Below are positions 46,781-59,246 of a DNA stretch of 64,000 nt, piece after piece (position 1 is the first letter of the stretch; every line of letters begins with the position of its first letter). The stretch is from Orientallactaga sibirica (Eukaryota; Chordata; Mammalia; Rodentia; Dipodidae). Both the position numbers and the translations under genes were made by a program. The notes beneath the pieces are model-generated. The model was not told where the DNA came from and searched no databases. It saw only the letters and a program-made list of their open reading frames with translations. The DNA is taken from contig JAEOAD010000031.1 of NCBI GenBank assembly GCA_036365145.1, positions 9,830,001 to 9,894,000 on the forward strand, in the 5' to 3' direction.

Positions 46781-47436
46781 AAAAATATTTTATCTGGTGT
46801 TTCTTATTATGTCTGCCTGCTCACAGATGTAATAGCTTCATATGAGAAAGTCAATTTGAGTGTAAAAATTATGTACTAATTGTGTGACTATAATGGTAGA
46901 AAAGGTGAAAGTTCTTGGTAAATTCCTTAAGTATTTGCATATGATTTCACTGATATCTCCAATACTGCTGGATATTGAATATGGAAAACTACTATTTTGC
47001 TAAGCTATTGCCCAAGTTTCCATTACATCTTGTTAAACTTTAATCTGACATGTGAATATAAGATTAAATTAAAAATCATAATATTTTGAATAGTATCCAT
47101 TGAGATCTACTTTCTAGAGTGGAGAAAAAAAAAAACAGTAGGTTATAACAAAGATGTTGTTTAACATATATTCCAGAAAAGGACAATTGAGAGTCATTAC
47201 TTTAAGGAAAGGGGACCTTGTTTTTTTTTTTTTTTTATTCAGGAAAAAGGCATATACCTAAGAATAAGCCTTAGAAAAATCAGTCCAATATTATTATGGA
47301 TAATGTATTGGCATAATCACAAACCGTCTGACACAGTGAATTAGAGAATAACTTAGAGAACCAGGGTTTTAACTCTAGCCCCAGCATTCTGTACCTGAGA
47401 AATGTTATTGAAGTTTCTGAAAAAAAATTCTGAGAA
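46781..47436. other. Intronic sequence, nothing recognised
   Basis: No gene. T16 tract at 47221-47236. Confidence 0.4.
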
Positions 47437-47756
47437 TTGGATTTTCTTAATTTGTCATAGGACTGTAACAGAATACCATGGGCTGAGTGGCTTACAAAAA
47501 CAAAATTTTATTGCTCAAACTTTTAGATGCTAGAAGTCTATGATAAAGATGCCAACAGATTTGGGGTCTGGTAAGAGCCTGCTTCCTAACTTCTTGCTAC
47601 TGGTCTCACATCAGAAGGGACAAGGGAGTTCCCCAGTACCTTTGTTATAAGGATACCAATACTATTCTTGACTACAAGCCCCTCCCCCATGCCCTGCCAT
47701 CTAGTACCATCATTGTAGCCATGAATTTGGGGAAACATAAATATTCAGTGCTGGCA
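47437..47756 (-). mobile_element. MLT1-type LTR (ERVL-MaLR)
   Basis: In reverse: starts TGCCAGCACTGAATATTTATG and ends near AAGCCACTCAGCCCATGGTATTCTGTTACAG. Internal landmarks in order are CTTATAACAAAGG, CTTGTCCCTTCTGATGTGAG, and CCAGACCCCAAATCTGTTGGC. This is the classic mammal-wide MLT1 LTR, much older than the rodent repeats. Confidence 0.8.
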
Positions 47757-49616
47757 TAATGGGAGTTTTGTGTGACTAATATTTCATTGGCTGAAATGTA
47801 TAACAGACCATGCTGGATGGGGTAGATATACAGTAAGCTGCCAGTACAATTGAAATCAACGAGAGGTCAACTGTGCTGCAAGATCATCTGCTCAGTTACG
47901 TTTACTCCTTCCAAATCAAGCTGTGTGCCCATCCAATAAAGGCTTTTGGAGAAATAGACTTGATTGTAACCAATCAGTGGCTTATTTTCAGCTCCTTAAT
48001 TTCACATCATTTTCTTTGTGCTTTTTGAACTATGTTCATTTGCAATATATTAGATAACAATAGTAAGTGTTCCTAACCCAGAAAGAAGAAATTTAAAAAG
48101 TAGCTTAAGCTTTTGTATATTTCTGATGCCAACAGAACACTCTCATTGTCCAGGCCAGTTGGTTTCCATTGTCTTATGTAACTACAACAATGCAGCACAA
48201 TAGTCAATGTAAACTGAATGCAAATGCTTACAGAGACACCAGCAGTGGATTTTGTTTCCCTTAGAAAGTCTAGTTGATGATCTACTGTGTAAAAATAAGC
48301 TATAAACCCGCACAAGCGGCTTTACCATCTTGAAGATACAAACAGGAAAAAACCCATGGACTCTAATGAAAATGTAAGCAGAATTTAAGCCATTTCAGTT
48401 GGTTTTCCCCTTCTCCCATCTGTGATTTCAGACAATTTTACAATCACATTGATGAGTTAAACTTATGTGACTGGTGAATTGTAGCAGTAAATACTACTCT
48501 AGATAATTTATAACAGACAGTAGCTAAGTGCATGCAACACACACATACCATGTGCGTTTTCCTTGTAATTGACTATTTCAATCTTAGTAATTCAACTCTG
48601 CACAGGGTTGGGCAAAAAAGTGTCAGCTACCTACATTTTTAAAAATTTTTTCTTTGTAATTTATAAAATCTATTCAAGAGAATATCACACATACAAGGGA
48701 GAACTATGAGTTGGCCATATTCTAATTTTAAAAGTCATGTGTTGATTTTATGGTAATGATCACATAGGAAACTGAACAATGGCTCAGATATATCAAGATA
48801 TAAGCCAATGAAACATTGAGTAAAATCTAAAGATGTGTGATGATATGGGTACTCATATATAGAAACATCCATTCCTTTCTTCCTTCCCTCAACAAGTTGA
48901 ATTCATCTCCTCCTTGAACTCTGCAGGGTAGTAATATTTCCAAGATAAATAATGATTGCTCTCCCAACAGGAGAAATTAATTACCTGGTGGGCTGATAGA
49001 CATCACTAATAATTACCATCCAATGTGATCAGAAAAATTTGTTAAGATATTCACAAAACCAAATGAAATATTCATTATTACCCTACTTATAAACAATAAA
49101 CATAACTGAAAATTAATTAAATGTGAAACCATAGGAAACAGGGTAAGGAATTGATATGTGAGATAGAAAATGACACCGATATCTTTTTTCTGATAACACC
49201 AGAAGATATATGGGACAAGATAGTAAATGAAGAAGAAAAAAAAAAAGATAGGAAAGAGAACTGTACCATAGCAGCATCCCATCTGGTTGTATTTATAATG
49301 TTTATTTAAAGATATCTAAACAATGAGATGCATCTGTGAGTGGAGGTCATCTGGGCAATCTTTGTATGGGTGTGTGTATGTGTGTGTTTACCGTATCCTG
49401 AGGAAAAGCAATTATATGGCATTGATTAGCTACCCAGAAGAAAAGAATGGGGAAGCAATTACAAATTAGCTTGCATCTGTTTATATAGCCCTTGAGAACC
49501 AATCTTGGAAGTTAATAGAAAGACCATGGAAAATGATGGTGCAAAGGTGTCACCCAATGGGACTTCTTGCTGGAGGTGAAGAGTCAGTAGTGAGGTTAAA
49601 AGGGAGAAGAAAAAAA
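47757..49616. other. Intronic sequence, nothing recognised
   Basis: Repeat-poor and AT-rich. No coding signal. Confidence 0.4.
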
Positions 49617-49758
49617 GCCAGGCGTGGTGGCGCACGCCTTTAATCCCAGCACTCGGGAGGCAGAGGTAAGAGAATCGCCTTGAGTCTGAGGCCACCCTGA
49701 GACTCCACAGTGAATTCCAGGTCAGGCTGAGCTAGAGTGAGACTCTACCTTGGAAAAT

Positions 49759-49794
<36 letters not shown>
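49617..49794 (+). mobile_element. B1 SINE, nearly intact, with long poly-A
   Basis: GCCAGGCGTGGTGGCGCACGCCTTTAATCCCAGCACTCGGGAGGCAGAGG..., with CpGs retained, and an A run of about 34 (49761-49794). The preserved CpGs and tail mark it as the youngest B1 in the window. It lies antisense to the gene. Confidence 0.95.
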
Positions 49795-49796
<2 letters not shown>

Positions 49797-51049
49797 AGGG
49801 GGGGAGAAGAAACAGCCAGAAGAGCACACCATGATTTTAAGATGAAATCAGTAAGGGTGAGTGCTAGAAAACCTAGACAACAGTGCAGAAAGACAAACTT
49901 GATTAAAGGACCATGGAGTGAGAAAGAAGAGAAAGAAATGCAGAGAGAAGAAATATCATCCCCAGAATTCTTGAAGGAAATGCCCTAATATCCTTCAGCC
50001 TCTGTGAACCAATGATCTGCCTTCAGTCACTATAGTGTGTCCTTTTCTGGAATGTTATCAAACATCATGTCATCATTCTTTCACTTAACATAATGCTTCT
50101 TTCTGAGAGTGACCCGTGTTGTTGCTGTAATTGCATTTGTTCTTTTTAATTACCTGATTGTATCATAGCATGCTACACAGGAAACCCATTGTGAATATAC
50201 AGGAGTGTATTTATCCTTTCACTTATCAGTAGGAATTTGAGCTATTTCCAGTTTAGGGTTATTATAGTCATATGTATATTAGGCTTTCTTTGTAGTGGTT
50301 ATATAGGAGTAGAATTTTTGGATATAACAGTAGGTGGACATTATGATAGGTTGCTGCCAAACTGCTTCCAAAAAATGTGTACCATTGGGCCCGAGCAGCA
50401 GCAGCTCTGGAGAGCCTTCAGTTGATGTCTGTGTTGACTAACAATTCATACCACAATCCCTCTTGATTTGGGGCATGGAGCGTGAGCATACTAAGGAGAA
50501 TATACTGTTATATAATTGTTTTCTCAGTTTGCTTTTCCCTAATGACAAATAAGATTGGAAACTGTCCTACCTGATTATGCATTGACAAGTGAAATGTCTA
50601 TTCAAATCTTTCACCAATTTTAAAGTCAGCTTGAATTTTCTATTGAGTTTGAAGAGTTATATTTTCTTAAATGGAATTTGCTCTCAGGTGATACATGTTT
50701 AGAAAATTCTTCTCCAGGTCTTTATCCAGTCTTTCCCTTTTCTTGACTATTTAATTTGAAGCATAAAAAAAGATTGGCTGAATTTTATCTACATTTTTCC
50801 TTTGTGGTTTGCATTTTTAAAATCTTTATGGAATTCAATATGATCATAATTTTCTTCTGCAAAATTTATAGTCTGCTTTTACATTTAGGACTGTTTTCAC
50901 TAGGTATTAGAGATTTCACATTATGGTATGATGTAAGGTTTAAGCTATCTCCATATGGTACCCTCTAGGATTTTGTCTATATTCAATCATTTATAAATAA
51001 CAAGAGTTTTGTTCTTTCTTTCTAAATCATAAAGCACTTATTTCTTTTT

Positions 51050-51235
51050 TCTTGCTTCTCAATAGGAGAATTTTGCCCCAGGAAATATTTGGCAATGTAG
51101 AGAGACAGTTTTCATTGTCACATTTGGGAATTCAAGTGCCACTGCCATCTAAGCAGAGGTGAGGGATACTGCCAAACATTCTGCAATATGTATGCAATCC
51201 CTCACTAAATGCCTAGGTTGTGAGTGTGGAGAACT
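51050..51235. mobile_element. Ancient DNA-transposon relic inside the L1
   Basis: TTTTGCCCCAGGAAATATTTGGCAATGTAGAGAGACAGTTTTCATTGTCAC...GAGGGATACTGCCAAACATTCTGC matches a widespread mammalian hAT-type non-autonomous element whose name I do not assign. Confidence 0.5.
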
Positions 51236-51419
51236 CCAACTTATTACACTACTTACCATGTGCAGCACAATATTACACAGAAAGGGCAATGGTATCAGTC
51301 TTTCTCTTGTCCCTATCTTTGAAGGGAAGCATTTAGCATTTCATCACCAAAGTTTTGAAAGTACCTTTTATCAGGTTAAAAAAAAATTCTTCTATGACTG
51401 TTTATTAAGAGGATATTTC

Positions 51420-51498
51420 AAGTTCTGAGGATTGAAACCAGGGCCCTACATATGGAAGGTATGCATTCTACCCCAGAGCTTGTTCCTACCCCTTCCTA
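51420..51498 (-). mobile_element. ID-type SINE fragment
   Basis: GAGGATTGAAACCAGGGCCCTACATATGGAAGGTATGCATTCTACCCCAGAGCT is the reversed ID core (GAGC...GGTAGAG...TGCC...GGCCCTGG), which matches the plus-strand copy at 32786. Confidence 0.65.
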
Positions 51499-54093
51499 AG
51501 AATTTTAGATTTAAATTATGTCTGATTCCATTAAGTGTTTTATTCTGTGTCTATTGAATTCAAAATTTTCTCCTTTATATTTTTATGTAATAATTATATA
51601 TTTTTAACTCACTAACAGAAAAATTTGAATGTATGTAAACATATTTATCACTCAGGTATGACAATGATCAATTCCCATTCTCTTCCACTGCATTCCCACA
51701 GTTACTACCTCTCATGTTAGTTTTGAACAAATCTCAGATATCATTTACTTTAACATAGGCTCATTTTTTAAAGTTACATCAACAGTTCTCTCTTAGAATA
51801 AAATCAATTGGCTTATGATATGTATTTTTTATAGATTTCTTCATTTAGTTGTTTCCTTATGGTTTGGGGTTTGTGTCTTATGAGAGATTGGAGCATAAGT
51901 TTTGCACAATATCCTTATCTGACTTAGATATTATGGTTATTGTAAGCTCAAAAGCATTTGCACTTTTTCATTTCAGTGTGAGATTTGTGACTACTATAAT
52001 TCTTTCTTAAGGTATGGCAAATGCTCTGGTGATGCCATCTGAGCCTACAATTTTGTTGGATGATTTTAATAATAATCTAATTCATGTGATCACAAATTCA
52101 CATTCTTTAAAAACACACTCAAATTATGTACAAACAAGTTCAACCATTCATTTTTTTTCAATTTAGTAATTGCATGTTTCTGCAATTGTACATTTAAATT
52201 TATATTTTCAAAATTGTTGGCATAAAGTTGTTTCTGAGCCACTCATTATATTTAGTAGTCCTAGTTTTCCCTTCATTTTTATTTATGATTGAGGGAGTAT
52301 TTTTTTCTTAATCAGTGTTGGAATGAGCTTCAAAACTGAATGCCTTTTCCACAAACCAATTTTTCATTGTTGATTTTCTTTTAAAGTTGATTTCTTTTTA
52401 TTGATTTCTTAATTTTTTAATATTTGCTTTCTCACAAACTTTTTGGTTTTAATATATTTTGCCTTTACAAAAAAAATCTCAAATGGATTTTAAATCATTG
52501 CCTCAGTTTTTGATAAAAAATTGTAAATGTTATTCCTGGTCTTAAAAACTGTAATAGGGTACAATTTTCCATGTGCACCAAGTAGATCAAGTTGATTAGC
52601 TCTGTTCACATTTTCACATTCTTACTACTATTATATCTTTCTACTTATGAATTATGAGAAGAGATTGTGAAAAATCTCCAAAGATTATTGTGGATTTTTC
52701 TCTTTCTTCCTGTACTGTTGTCAGTTTACTTCTTTTAAGGCATTGCCACTGACTGTGCAGAGATTTAGATGTGTTCTAGTTCCCTGTCTGACTGAACTTT
52801 GAATCATTATGAAGCTTTCTTCTTCCTCCTAAGGCATTTTATCTGTGTCCTTTGTATTCATTAATAAAAATTATACTGATTTTCCTTTGGCTTGTGTTGA
52901 TAATATGTATCTGTTTAAAATCCCTTTAATTCCAAAATTGCTATAACTTTTCAACAGGTATGTGTTTCTCAAAGCATCACTTAGTCGGATATCGTGTCTT
53001 ATCCAGTCTGACATTCTGCTCTCTTTCAGATGAGCATTTATTCAATTTGCATCTGTTGCAATTGATGACAGATGTAGGTTGAATGAGAGCGCATTAGTAT
53101 CTGACTCTCCATTTGCCCTAACCATTGCATGTTTGATTTCCTTTCCTGCTCACCTTCCTTTGGATTGATTGTGTAGTTATTCTTAATTGTTCTTATGCCA
53201 TCTTGATGAGCTTAGTAGTTAATGGGTCTTTTTACTCTTCTTCAGTTAGTCAACTTAGAGATTACACAATGCATTGTTAACCTCTCACAATGTAATATAA
53301 TCAATTTTGCTATGATTTCCACCATATATATATGTACGTATTTTGTGTTATAAAATCTATATTAATTTAGACTAAAACACTTATTTATTCTTCTGATTAT
53401 CCTCTACTTCATAAATCAATAGTAAATTTTCATCAGGTTTAATTTTGTGTCCATCTGCCCTTTAGAATTTTTTCAAGCAGAATCTTATAGCGATGAATAC
53501 TCTGACTTGTTATATGGAAATGGACTCATTTTTACATTATTTTTACAAAATGATTTGGTGGGACACAGAATTATGTCACCCACTTCATGAGCTCTGCCCC
53601 CCACTTGTCCTGAGGTCCTGCATGCATTTGGAAGCTTTTAACAGATCTTCAAAGTATTTAGAAACATATCTCATTATTTTGCTAAGACGGAAATACGTAT
53701 TGTGTTTCTGTTGTGTTGCTTTTGGATAAATGGCTTCCAGGAGAAGGAAAGAAAGTTTTCATTATAATTAATAAATTATTAAACATCATTACATATTATC
53801 TTTAAGCTTTTCTGTTGATTCACTTGAACTTTCCAGGGACATAGTTCTAGAAAATGAATAATAAAGTCTTTTCCTTCAAAGTTGATATCACTTATTCCTA
53901 GTGTACTCCTAATTTCTTAGATAGAATTCCTTCAAAAGTGTGAAATAGAGTCTTTTTAAATCCATGCAATGTTATCATGACTGGTGGATACCTGGCAGAT
54001 TAATAAGCTATTTTGGCTAGCTCTGTTGAAAGGTGTGGAATTTATATGGGGGCACATTCATGTCATTTCAATAGGACCTTGCCACTGAGAATA

Positions 54094-55229
54094 CATTTCA
54101 CGAATAGCGTTCCCTGAGGGAGTATTTGTAGTAAATCTGTGAAGAGAAGGCATTTCGCCAACAGCGTTCCCTGAGTGAGTACTTGTAGTAAAATCTGTGA
54201 GGAGAAGGCATTTCACCACCAGTGTTCCCTGAGTGAGTTCTTGTAGTAAAATCTGTGAGGAGAAGGCACTTCACCAACAGCGTTCCCTGAGTGAGTACTT
54301 GTAGTAAAATCTGTGAGGAGAAGGCACTTCACCAACAGCGTTCCCAGAGTGAGTACTTGTAGTAAATCTGTGAGGAGAAGGCATTTAAAAGTTCTTGTAG
54401 TAAATCTATGAGGAGAAGGCACTTCACCAACAGCGTTCCCAGAGTGAGTACTTGTAGTAAATCTGTGAGGAGAAGGCACTTCACCAACAGCGTTCCCTGA
54501 GTGAGTACTTGTAGTAAATCTGTGAAGAGAAGGCACTTCACCAACAGCGTTCCCTGAGTGAGTACTTGTAGTAAAATCTGTGAGGAGAAGGCACTTCACC
54601 AACAGCGTTCCCTGAGTGAGTACTTGTAGTAAATCTGTGAAGAGAAGGCACTTCACCAACAAGTGAGTACTTGTAGTAAAATCTGTGAGGAGAAGGCACT
54701 TCACCAACAGTGTTCCCTGAGTGAGTACTTGTAGTAAATCTGTGAAGAGAAGGCACTTCACCAACAGCATTCCCTGAGTGAGTACTTGTAGTAAAATCTG
54801 TGAGGAGAAGGCATTTCACCACCAGTGTTCCCTGAGTGAGTTCTTGTAGTAAATCTGTGAGGAGAAGGCACTTCACCAACAGCGTTCCCTGAGTGAGTAC
54901 TTTGTAAAATCTGTAAGAAGGCATTTGAGTAAATCTGTGAACAGAAGGCATTTCGCCAACAGCGCTCCCTGAGTGAGTACTTGTAGTAAAATCTGTGAGG
55001 AGAAGGCACTTCACCAACAGCGTTCCCTGAGTGAGTTCTTGTAGTAAATCTGTGAGGAGAAGGCACTTCACCAACAGTGTTCCCTGAGTGAGTACTTGTA
55101 GTAAATCTGTGAGGAGAAGGCATTTCACCAACAGTGTTCCCTGAGTGAGTACTTGTAGTAAAATCTGTGAGGAGAAGGCACTTCACCAACAGCATTCCCA
55201 GAGTGAGTACTTGTAGTAAATCTGTGAGG
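54094..55229 (+). repeat. 57/58-bp minisatellite, about 20 copies
   Basis: The unit is AGTACTTGTAGTAAAATCTG, then TGAGGAGAAGGCACTTCACC, then AACAGCGTTCCCTGAGTG (58 bp), with a 57-bp form lacking one A in GTAAAATC. The two forms alternate over much of the array, giving a 115-bp higher-order unit, clearest at 54480-54840. Internal deletions occur at 54383-54393, near 54660 and at 54900-54945. A shared block (CATTTCACCACCAGTGTTCCCTGAGTGAGTTC) at 54209 and 54815 indicates a segmental duplication inside the array. On the minus strand the units are open in several frames, giving overlapping 145-197-codon frames that shift phase from unit to unit and so are not a protein. Confidence 0.97.
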
Positions 55230-57034
55230 TGGGTAAAACAGGCATCATTTTCTTCTTGTTTTGAAGGCCAGAAAGGATGAAAACAAGATTAAAAGTGGGT
55301 GTTCTGAACTAAAATCCAGTGTTTTCTTTCTCTTCATTTTGTCATAATTCATTGTATGTATAGTTGAAAAGAAGCTTTAAAGGAATCCTATCAATACAAA
55401 TCATGGTATATTGAGGTAGAAATAAGCACTTTATGAATCGGGAAATAGTTGAGATCTGAATCTGCCCCTTGAATGAATCGGGAGAAACTAAAATATTTTG
55501 AAGTCCCAGGTCTAAACCTATAAACTAGAGTCTCTGATGTCTTTACAGCAGCAAATTCTGGGATTATCATTGTCAATTGTGAACTGTGGTAGAAAAATAC
55601 AAATATTTTAGCCAGTCATTTCAGGTGGTCTTCTGTAATCTTTCAACAGAACTCCACACAGGAAACAAAATGGCATGGATATTGTAATTTATCATTTCTC
55701 AATATTTTAATGCAAATACCAATGAGGAATGAAGTAATGTAAAATTAGGTGTGATCAGCAAAAGTAGGAAGTACAGAGAGGTGATCAACACACTGTGAAC
55801 ATTTTGTTGTGGGTGGATCTGTTTTGCTGCTTCCAACCTCTGGATGAGGATATTCAGGCCTCTTTTACTAGCTTCTGTCCCCTAGACCTCCAGAATAATG
55901 AACTTTTCTAAATGTGCGCCTTAGAGGTTACTGCCATGGCTGAGGTAAAGTTCTAGGTTCACATCACCTTGGCTCCTCATCCTCTCAACACTCCACCAGT
56001 GACAAGAAGCGATCCAGACCTTATCCTTTCCAGAACTTTGTACCCTGTAAGTGTGCACAATCCCTTGTCCTTCACATGACACAAAGTCTGAGGGATTATG
56101 ACCTGTTTCTCTGAAGTTTCTCTCAATTTTATGTGGGGTCTGTTTACTCAAAGAGGCAGGAAAAGGTGGTTCTTGGAGCCAGTTTGCCTCCCTAGGGAGT
56201 CTTGGGGACAGCTGGGAGAAAATAAAGGAAAAGCTGACTGGAGTCTTCTCTAGAGCTATGAAAACTGATTGGAAAGGTTAAGATTGTCCTAACGACAGCC
56301 TATAAATCTTTTTCTTAAAGTCTTAAACTTTCTGATAGATTTTAAGTTACATATAGAGCAAGGAAGAAAAAAATAATTAAAGTATATTTCTCATGAATAT
56401 CTAGGACCCCTCCTCATTTAGGCAGGCATCTCTCCTTCTTTTTTACTTTATGACTGTTTCCACTTCATCATGATCAGGTCCAACCACCCATCATCCCAAG
56501 TGATATTTAAAACAATCAGTAGCCATACCCCACCCCCCACCTGGCTGTAAATACCTTCCATATAACAAACTGTCATGGACACTGTGACAGTGGACTCACT
56601 GGAATACTTACTGCAACTTCCTATCACTTTGAGCCAAATATTCTCCACTCTGCTCCTACTGTTCCACAAACAAACCTTGTCCTTTCTCTTTCATCTGCAC
56701 TTGTCTGCCTAGTAGACGCTCCCTGCCCTTCACTCTAAAACTTTCCTTGACTCTTGGAGCAGGGATAATAGCACCCTAACCTAGGTCTTCTGCATCAGAT
56801 CCATGCATCTCTACAACTCTCCAAAAACTGTCCATATAAACCTTATAAATCTACTTTCACCTTTAGTCCTTTCTACTATCCCTGTCGCTTCTTATATCAC
56901 ACTTAGTTTTTGTCCTTAAAGCTATGAGCATCAATACTATTCCAAAAGGATTTATTGAGTAAATAGGAAGACTTGACTGAATTAACTGCTACAATTAACT
57001 CTTCCCTGTCCAATTATGGCACAACATATTGGCC
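55230..57034. other. Intronic sequence, nothing firmly recognised
   Basis: No gene. Repeat-poor, with a short C-rich run near 56530. Confidence 0.4.
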
Positions 57035-57195
57035 CATTTTCCTCATTCATCCACGCAAAAGTATACTTATTGAACTTTTGTGGGTCCTTGGAACCATAAT
57101 GGAAACTGGAACTGTAAAGGTGAAAAAAGTCAAAGTCCCAGCCAACAAGGATGTTACGTTTTGGTGGGGAAGGCAGTCAATAACAGCACATAAGT
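57035..57195 (+). mobile_element. L2 LINE relic
   Basis: CTTATTGAACTTTTGTGGGTCC...GTCAAAGTCCCAGCCAACAAGGATGTTACGTTTTGGTGGGGAAGGCAGTCAATAACA follows the L2 3' consensus (…TGCCCTCATGGAGCTTACATTCTAGTGGGG…). Confidence 0.65.
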
Positions 57196-57240
57196 GGTAG
57201 AAAGGGTATCAAATCAGAGGGAGTCCAGAATAGGTGATGA

Positions 57241-58278
57241 TCGCCACTTTAAGAACAAGGGCATTTTTGAGGAGTTTTCATTCCAAGGTGGCACCTCTCT
57301 GGCTTGATGAAAATCATTCAGTTCCAGAAACAGAATAAAAAGTGTGCTGAAGACCTGGTCAGAATCTGTCTGGTCAGTCCCCAGACCGTTAGCTAGTCTA
57401 GTGGCGGATGGTGCTACACAAGTGGCTGGGGGAAAATGACCGAAATCTGTCTAAACAACTCGCAGTTTAAGCTACCCACCAGGAAACAACCTGACATAGT
57501 GCTCAAACAAGTGCAGTAGTGGCACACAGCCATGGTGGGTAACCAACTGCTCTTGATTTAGCTAAAAGATCCACTCAGTGAAATGGAACTCATTGCTGGA
57601 ACTGGAAAATAAGTCAAAACCACATACAAAAAATGAGCCCAGTCTCCAAGATCAAACTCCCACCAAATGTGGGCTAGAAGAGGGCCTATGCATATAAAAT
57701 CTCTCTAAAATAACTATGGCCATTACATCTATCTAGTACTAACTTCTCTCTCTGTGATGGAGAGTTTGCTTATCTTTTTCAGATGGATGAAAAAACTGAA
57801 GGAAGGATCAGCCTATCATACCTCACCAGGGCCCCAGCTGAAACCATAGAGTAATGCAAGGGAAGGGCAAGAGTACAGCGTTCTTGGTGATCACAACACT
57901 AGAAAAAGGCTGAAGGAGATAAACACAGAGAACATCCAACTCCTACTAAGCCAGATATCCAGAAACACAGAGGCTCCCAAAACCTCATCACTGAAGCAGA
58001 ACTAAAATGATCCCAATGTGGCTCAGGGAAATTCGCAGAACAGGGAGTGGAAAGAGTGTTAGAGCCACAAGTTGGGTCATTATGCACAGGACTTGGCCTA
58101 TCCCCCATAATTCTTGACTACCCCCATAATGCATGACCCACATTCCCCATTGATGAGGGTCCCTTTGTAGGGGGGAGGATAGGAGGAGGAGGGTAATGGA
58201 GTCACCAATATGAATGTAAAATTAGAATAATATAAACAAAATAATAAATTATTAAAAAATAAAGTTATAAAAAAGTGT
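57241..58278 (+). mobile_element. Lineage-specific retroelement 3' end, copy B (probably L1-type)
   Basis: Matches copy A (33290-34412): AGATCCACTCAGTGAAATGGAACTCATTGCTGG, TTTGCTTATCTTTTTCAGATGG, GTTAGAGCCACAAGTTGGGTCATTATGC, ATAATGCATGACCCACATTCCCC, and an A-rich tail AATAATAAATTATTAAAAAATAAAG. Similarity begins near 57365; upstream extent is uncertain. Confidence 0.55.
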
Positions 58279-58715
58279 GTTGGGATGGAGTGTGTAAGGG
58301 TGGTTCTGTGATCTGATTTGTACTTTTGCTGTATTTCAGACACTATTCCATACCACAGCTAGAGCAATCTTTTAAAAGTCTAGCTAGGGAAATCAGTTAT
58401 ATTTCTCATATAGGACAAAAGCAATTGTTCTGTGCTTTAAATGATAAAATAATATCATGATAGAAACATCACTTGAAATAATTTTGATGTGTTCACCTAT
58501 CAGAACTTTTTACTTCATGTGACCATTGAGAAAGTTTCCATCATGAAACAGCAAACAGGATTAAGTACCACTTATTTATACAACAATAGTATCTTCTGTT
58601 GAAAGAAACTATGCCAAAAACAAATGATACCCGAGTATTAGACAAGAGTCCCTATCCTTAAAAGGGTCCCCATTTTCTCATGAGATAACAAAGGAGAATA
58701 ATTACTTTTTGATGA
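58279..58715. other. Intronic sequence, possible L2 trace
   Basis: 58560-58690 weakly resembles L2 (CTATGCCAAAAACAAATGATACC...GAGTCCCTATCCTTAAAAGGG). Otherwise unnamed. Confidence 0.35.
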
Positions 58716-58840
58716 TTTGTTTGTTTGTTTTTTGAGGTAGGGTCTCAACTTAGCCTAGGCTGATCTTGAACACACAGCAGAACCTCTACTTCATCATCCA
58801 AAGTGCTGGGACTAAAGGTGTACACCCCAATGCCTGGCCA
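58716..58840 (-). mobile_element. B1-like SINE
   Basis: TTTTTTGAGGTAGGGTCTCAACTTAGCCTAGGCTGATCTTGAAC...AAGTGCTGGGACTAAAGGTGTACACCCCAATGCCTGGCC is a reversed, diverged B1. Confidence 0.8.
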
Positions 58841-58889
58841 AAGGATATTTACTTGGAGTAATGCAAAACAGAACACTTTTGAAACTCAA

Positions 58890-59005
58890 TAATGATGCTT
58901 CTCGAAGTGCAGGGTGCATGTACCTCCTCTGGAGTATGTATTAAAACACAGATTTTACTTCACAAACTCTGGGAAAGAGCCCAGTCTGCATTTCTACCAA
59001 GCACC
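58890..59005. mobile_element. MER5A-like DNA transposon fragment
   Basis: TGCTTCTCGAAGTGCAGGGTGCATGTACCTCCTCTGGAG...TTAAAACACAGATTTTACTTCACAAACTCTGGG...TGCATTTCTACC follows the hAT-Charlie MER5 layout. Confidence 0.65.
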
Positions 59006-59034
59006 TATGTGGGACTTAATTTTTAAAATATTTA

Positions 59035-59039
59035 TATTT

Positions 59040-59070
<31 letters not shown>

Positions 59071-59246
59071 TTTGAGACAGAGAGAGAGAAAGAATATGGG
59101 TGCACCAAGGCCTCCAACCACTGCAAATGAACTCCAGACACATGTGCCACCTTGTGCATCTGGGTTACATGGGACCTAGAGAATCAAACCGGGATCCTTA
59201 GGCTTCACAGGCAAGCGCCTTAACTGCTAAGCTATCTCTCCAGCCA
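59035..59246 (-). mobile_element. Dipodid-type tRNA-derived SINE
   Basis: Reverse orientation, head GGCTGGAGAGATAGCTTAGCAGTTAAGG near 59246, tail (TTTA)n and GAGACAGAGAGAG at 59038-59090. Confidence 0.9.

Larger units (their letters stand above)
49990..53760 (-). mobile_element. Ancient L1 (L1M-type), antisense relic
   Basis: Read in reverse, the order is ORF2 to 3' end. 52740-53500 resembles antisense ORF2 (GATGAGCATTTATTCAATTTGCATCTG; GGTGGGACACAGAATTATGTC). 50000-50760 carries the antisense 3' part (TCACTTAACATAATGC, ATATAGGAGTAGAATTTTTGG, CTGCCAAACTGCTTCCAAAAAATGTG, CCCTAATGACAAATAAG). Heavily mutated, with other relics inside. No intact frame. Confidence 0.55.

Noticed and set aside
54213..55195. 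Three overlapping 145-197-codon minus-strand frames with Thr-Ser-His-rich repeats
   Set aside because: They arise from the 57/58-bp minisatellite. The unit length is not a multiple of three, so the phase rotates, and no start context, splice bounds or known repeat-protein motif supports translation.
54094..55229. CRISPR-like array
   Set aside because: The units are direct tandem repeats without unique spacers, in a mammalian intron.
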